Assembly (NCBI GenBank): GCA_023392945.1 | Contig: JAEWNB010000049.1 | Coordinates: forward strand, 1-14,356 | Length of the DNA stretch: 14,356 bases | Direction of reading: 5' to 3' | Origin: Bacteroidota bacterium | GTDB lineage: Bacteria; Bacteroidota; Bacteroidia; Bacteroidales; WCHB1-69 | Shown: in pieces, positions 14,251-14,356 of the stretch | Layout: every line of letters begins with the position of its first letter | How positions within the stretch are numbered: the first letter of the stretch is position 1 | Position numbers and translations under genes: made by a program | The notes under the pieces: model-generated | What the model saw: only the letters and a program-made list of their open reading frames with translations | Databases searched by the model: none | What the model was told of the DNA's origin: nothing

Positions 14251-14356
14251 TGATAGTCAGCGCCTTTTATATTTACCTATGGGTAATGATCGGCATTGCC
14301 GTCATTGTTTTTATTGCTCTTAATTTTGTTGAAGCCGGCTATGGAATGTTGATTTC
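14250..14356 (+). CDS. N-terminus of a membrane protein, possibly steroid 5-alpha-reductase/DUF1295-like
   Basis: The ATG at 14250 overlaps the sppA stop (TAATG), and the frame stays open to the window edge for 35 complete codons, so only the N-terminus is present. It encodes a hydrophobic helix (about 4-26, FYIYLWVMIGIAVIVFIAL) followed by NFVEAGYGMLI. A first helix followed by a short AGYGM-type loop is what I recall from Bacteroidota proteins annotated as 3-oxo-5-alpha-steroid 4-dehydrogenase-like. With so few residues the family call is tentative, but the tight overlap and unbroken frame make a real gene likely. Confidence 0.55.
   Translation, partial: MIVSAFYIYLWVMIGIAVIVFIALNFVEAGYGMLI

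Noticed and set aside
1..14356. CRISPR array, tRNA/rRNA, IS element, phage or defence system
   Set aside because: No spaced direct repeats, cloverleaf genes, transposase, integrase or known defence domains were seen on either strand.

Overview
The window looks like chromosomal DNA from a member of the Bacteroidota, probably Bacteroidales or a close relative. The base composition is AT-rich. Most genes lack a Shine-Dalgarno sequence. Six start codons have an exact copy of the Bacteroidota -7 promoter element (TAnnTTTG) just upstream. The gene content also fits: an S46 dipeptidyl-peptidase, a GH3/beta-lactamase fusion, an OmpA-like/TPR lipoprotein with the 'SPEG' motif, a short SPOR protein and a 67K-type SppA. 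Nothing resembles a phage, IS element, CRISPR array, rRNA, tRNA or defence island, and I see no broken genes.

Layout. Positions 1-2507 are on the minus strand. Read in the direction of transcription they hold a secreted SPOR-domain protein (2507-2106), IMP dehydrogenase guaB (2052-577) and the 5' part of a secreted or membrane protein that I do not recognise (509 to the window edge). Each has its own -7 box. From 2764 everything is on the plus strand: mreB (2764-3786), an S46 dipeptidyl-peptidase of DPP7 type (3854-5998), a 15-bp perfect hairpin (6014-6062), a GH3 N-acetylglucosaminidase/beta-lactamase-fold fusion (6091-9060), an OmpA-like/TPR lipoprotein (9215-11062), an isocitrate dehydrogenase-family enzyme (11087-12283) ending in a clear intrinsic terminator (12312-12348), sppA (12439-14250), and the first 35 codons of a membrane protein resembling the steroid 5-alpha-reductase family. 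That last start codon overlaps the sppA stop by one base.

How the genes fit together. This is mostly housekeeping and cell-envelope content, not one pathway. A loose theme is the envelope: MreB organises wall synthesis, the GH3/beta-lactamase fusion probably hydrolyses peptidoglycan fragments, SPOR domains bind glycan strands, the lipoprotein has a modified peptidoglycan-binding-like domain, SppA clears signal peptides and DPP7 processes periplasmic peptides. guaB (GMP synthesis) and the isocitrate dehydrogenase are cytoplasmic metabolic enzymes. I found no new multi-gene system. The most interesting items are the fusion enzyme, the degenerate OmpA-like/TPR lipoprotein, mreB standing apart from mreC/mreD, and the regular set of promoters with very short leaders.
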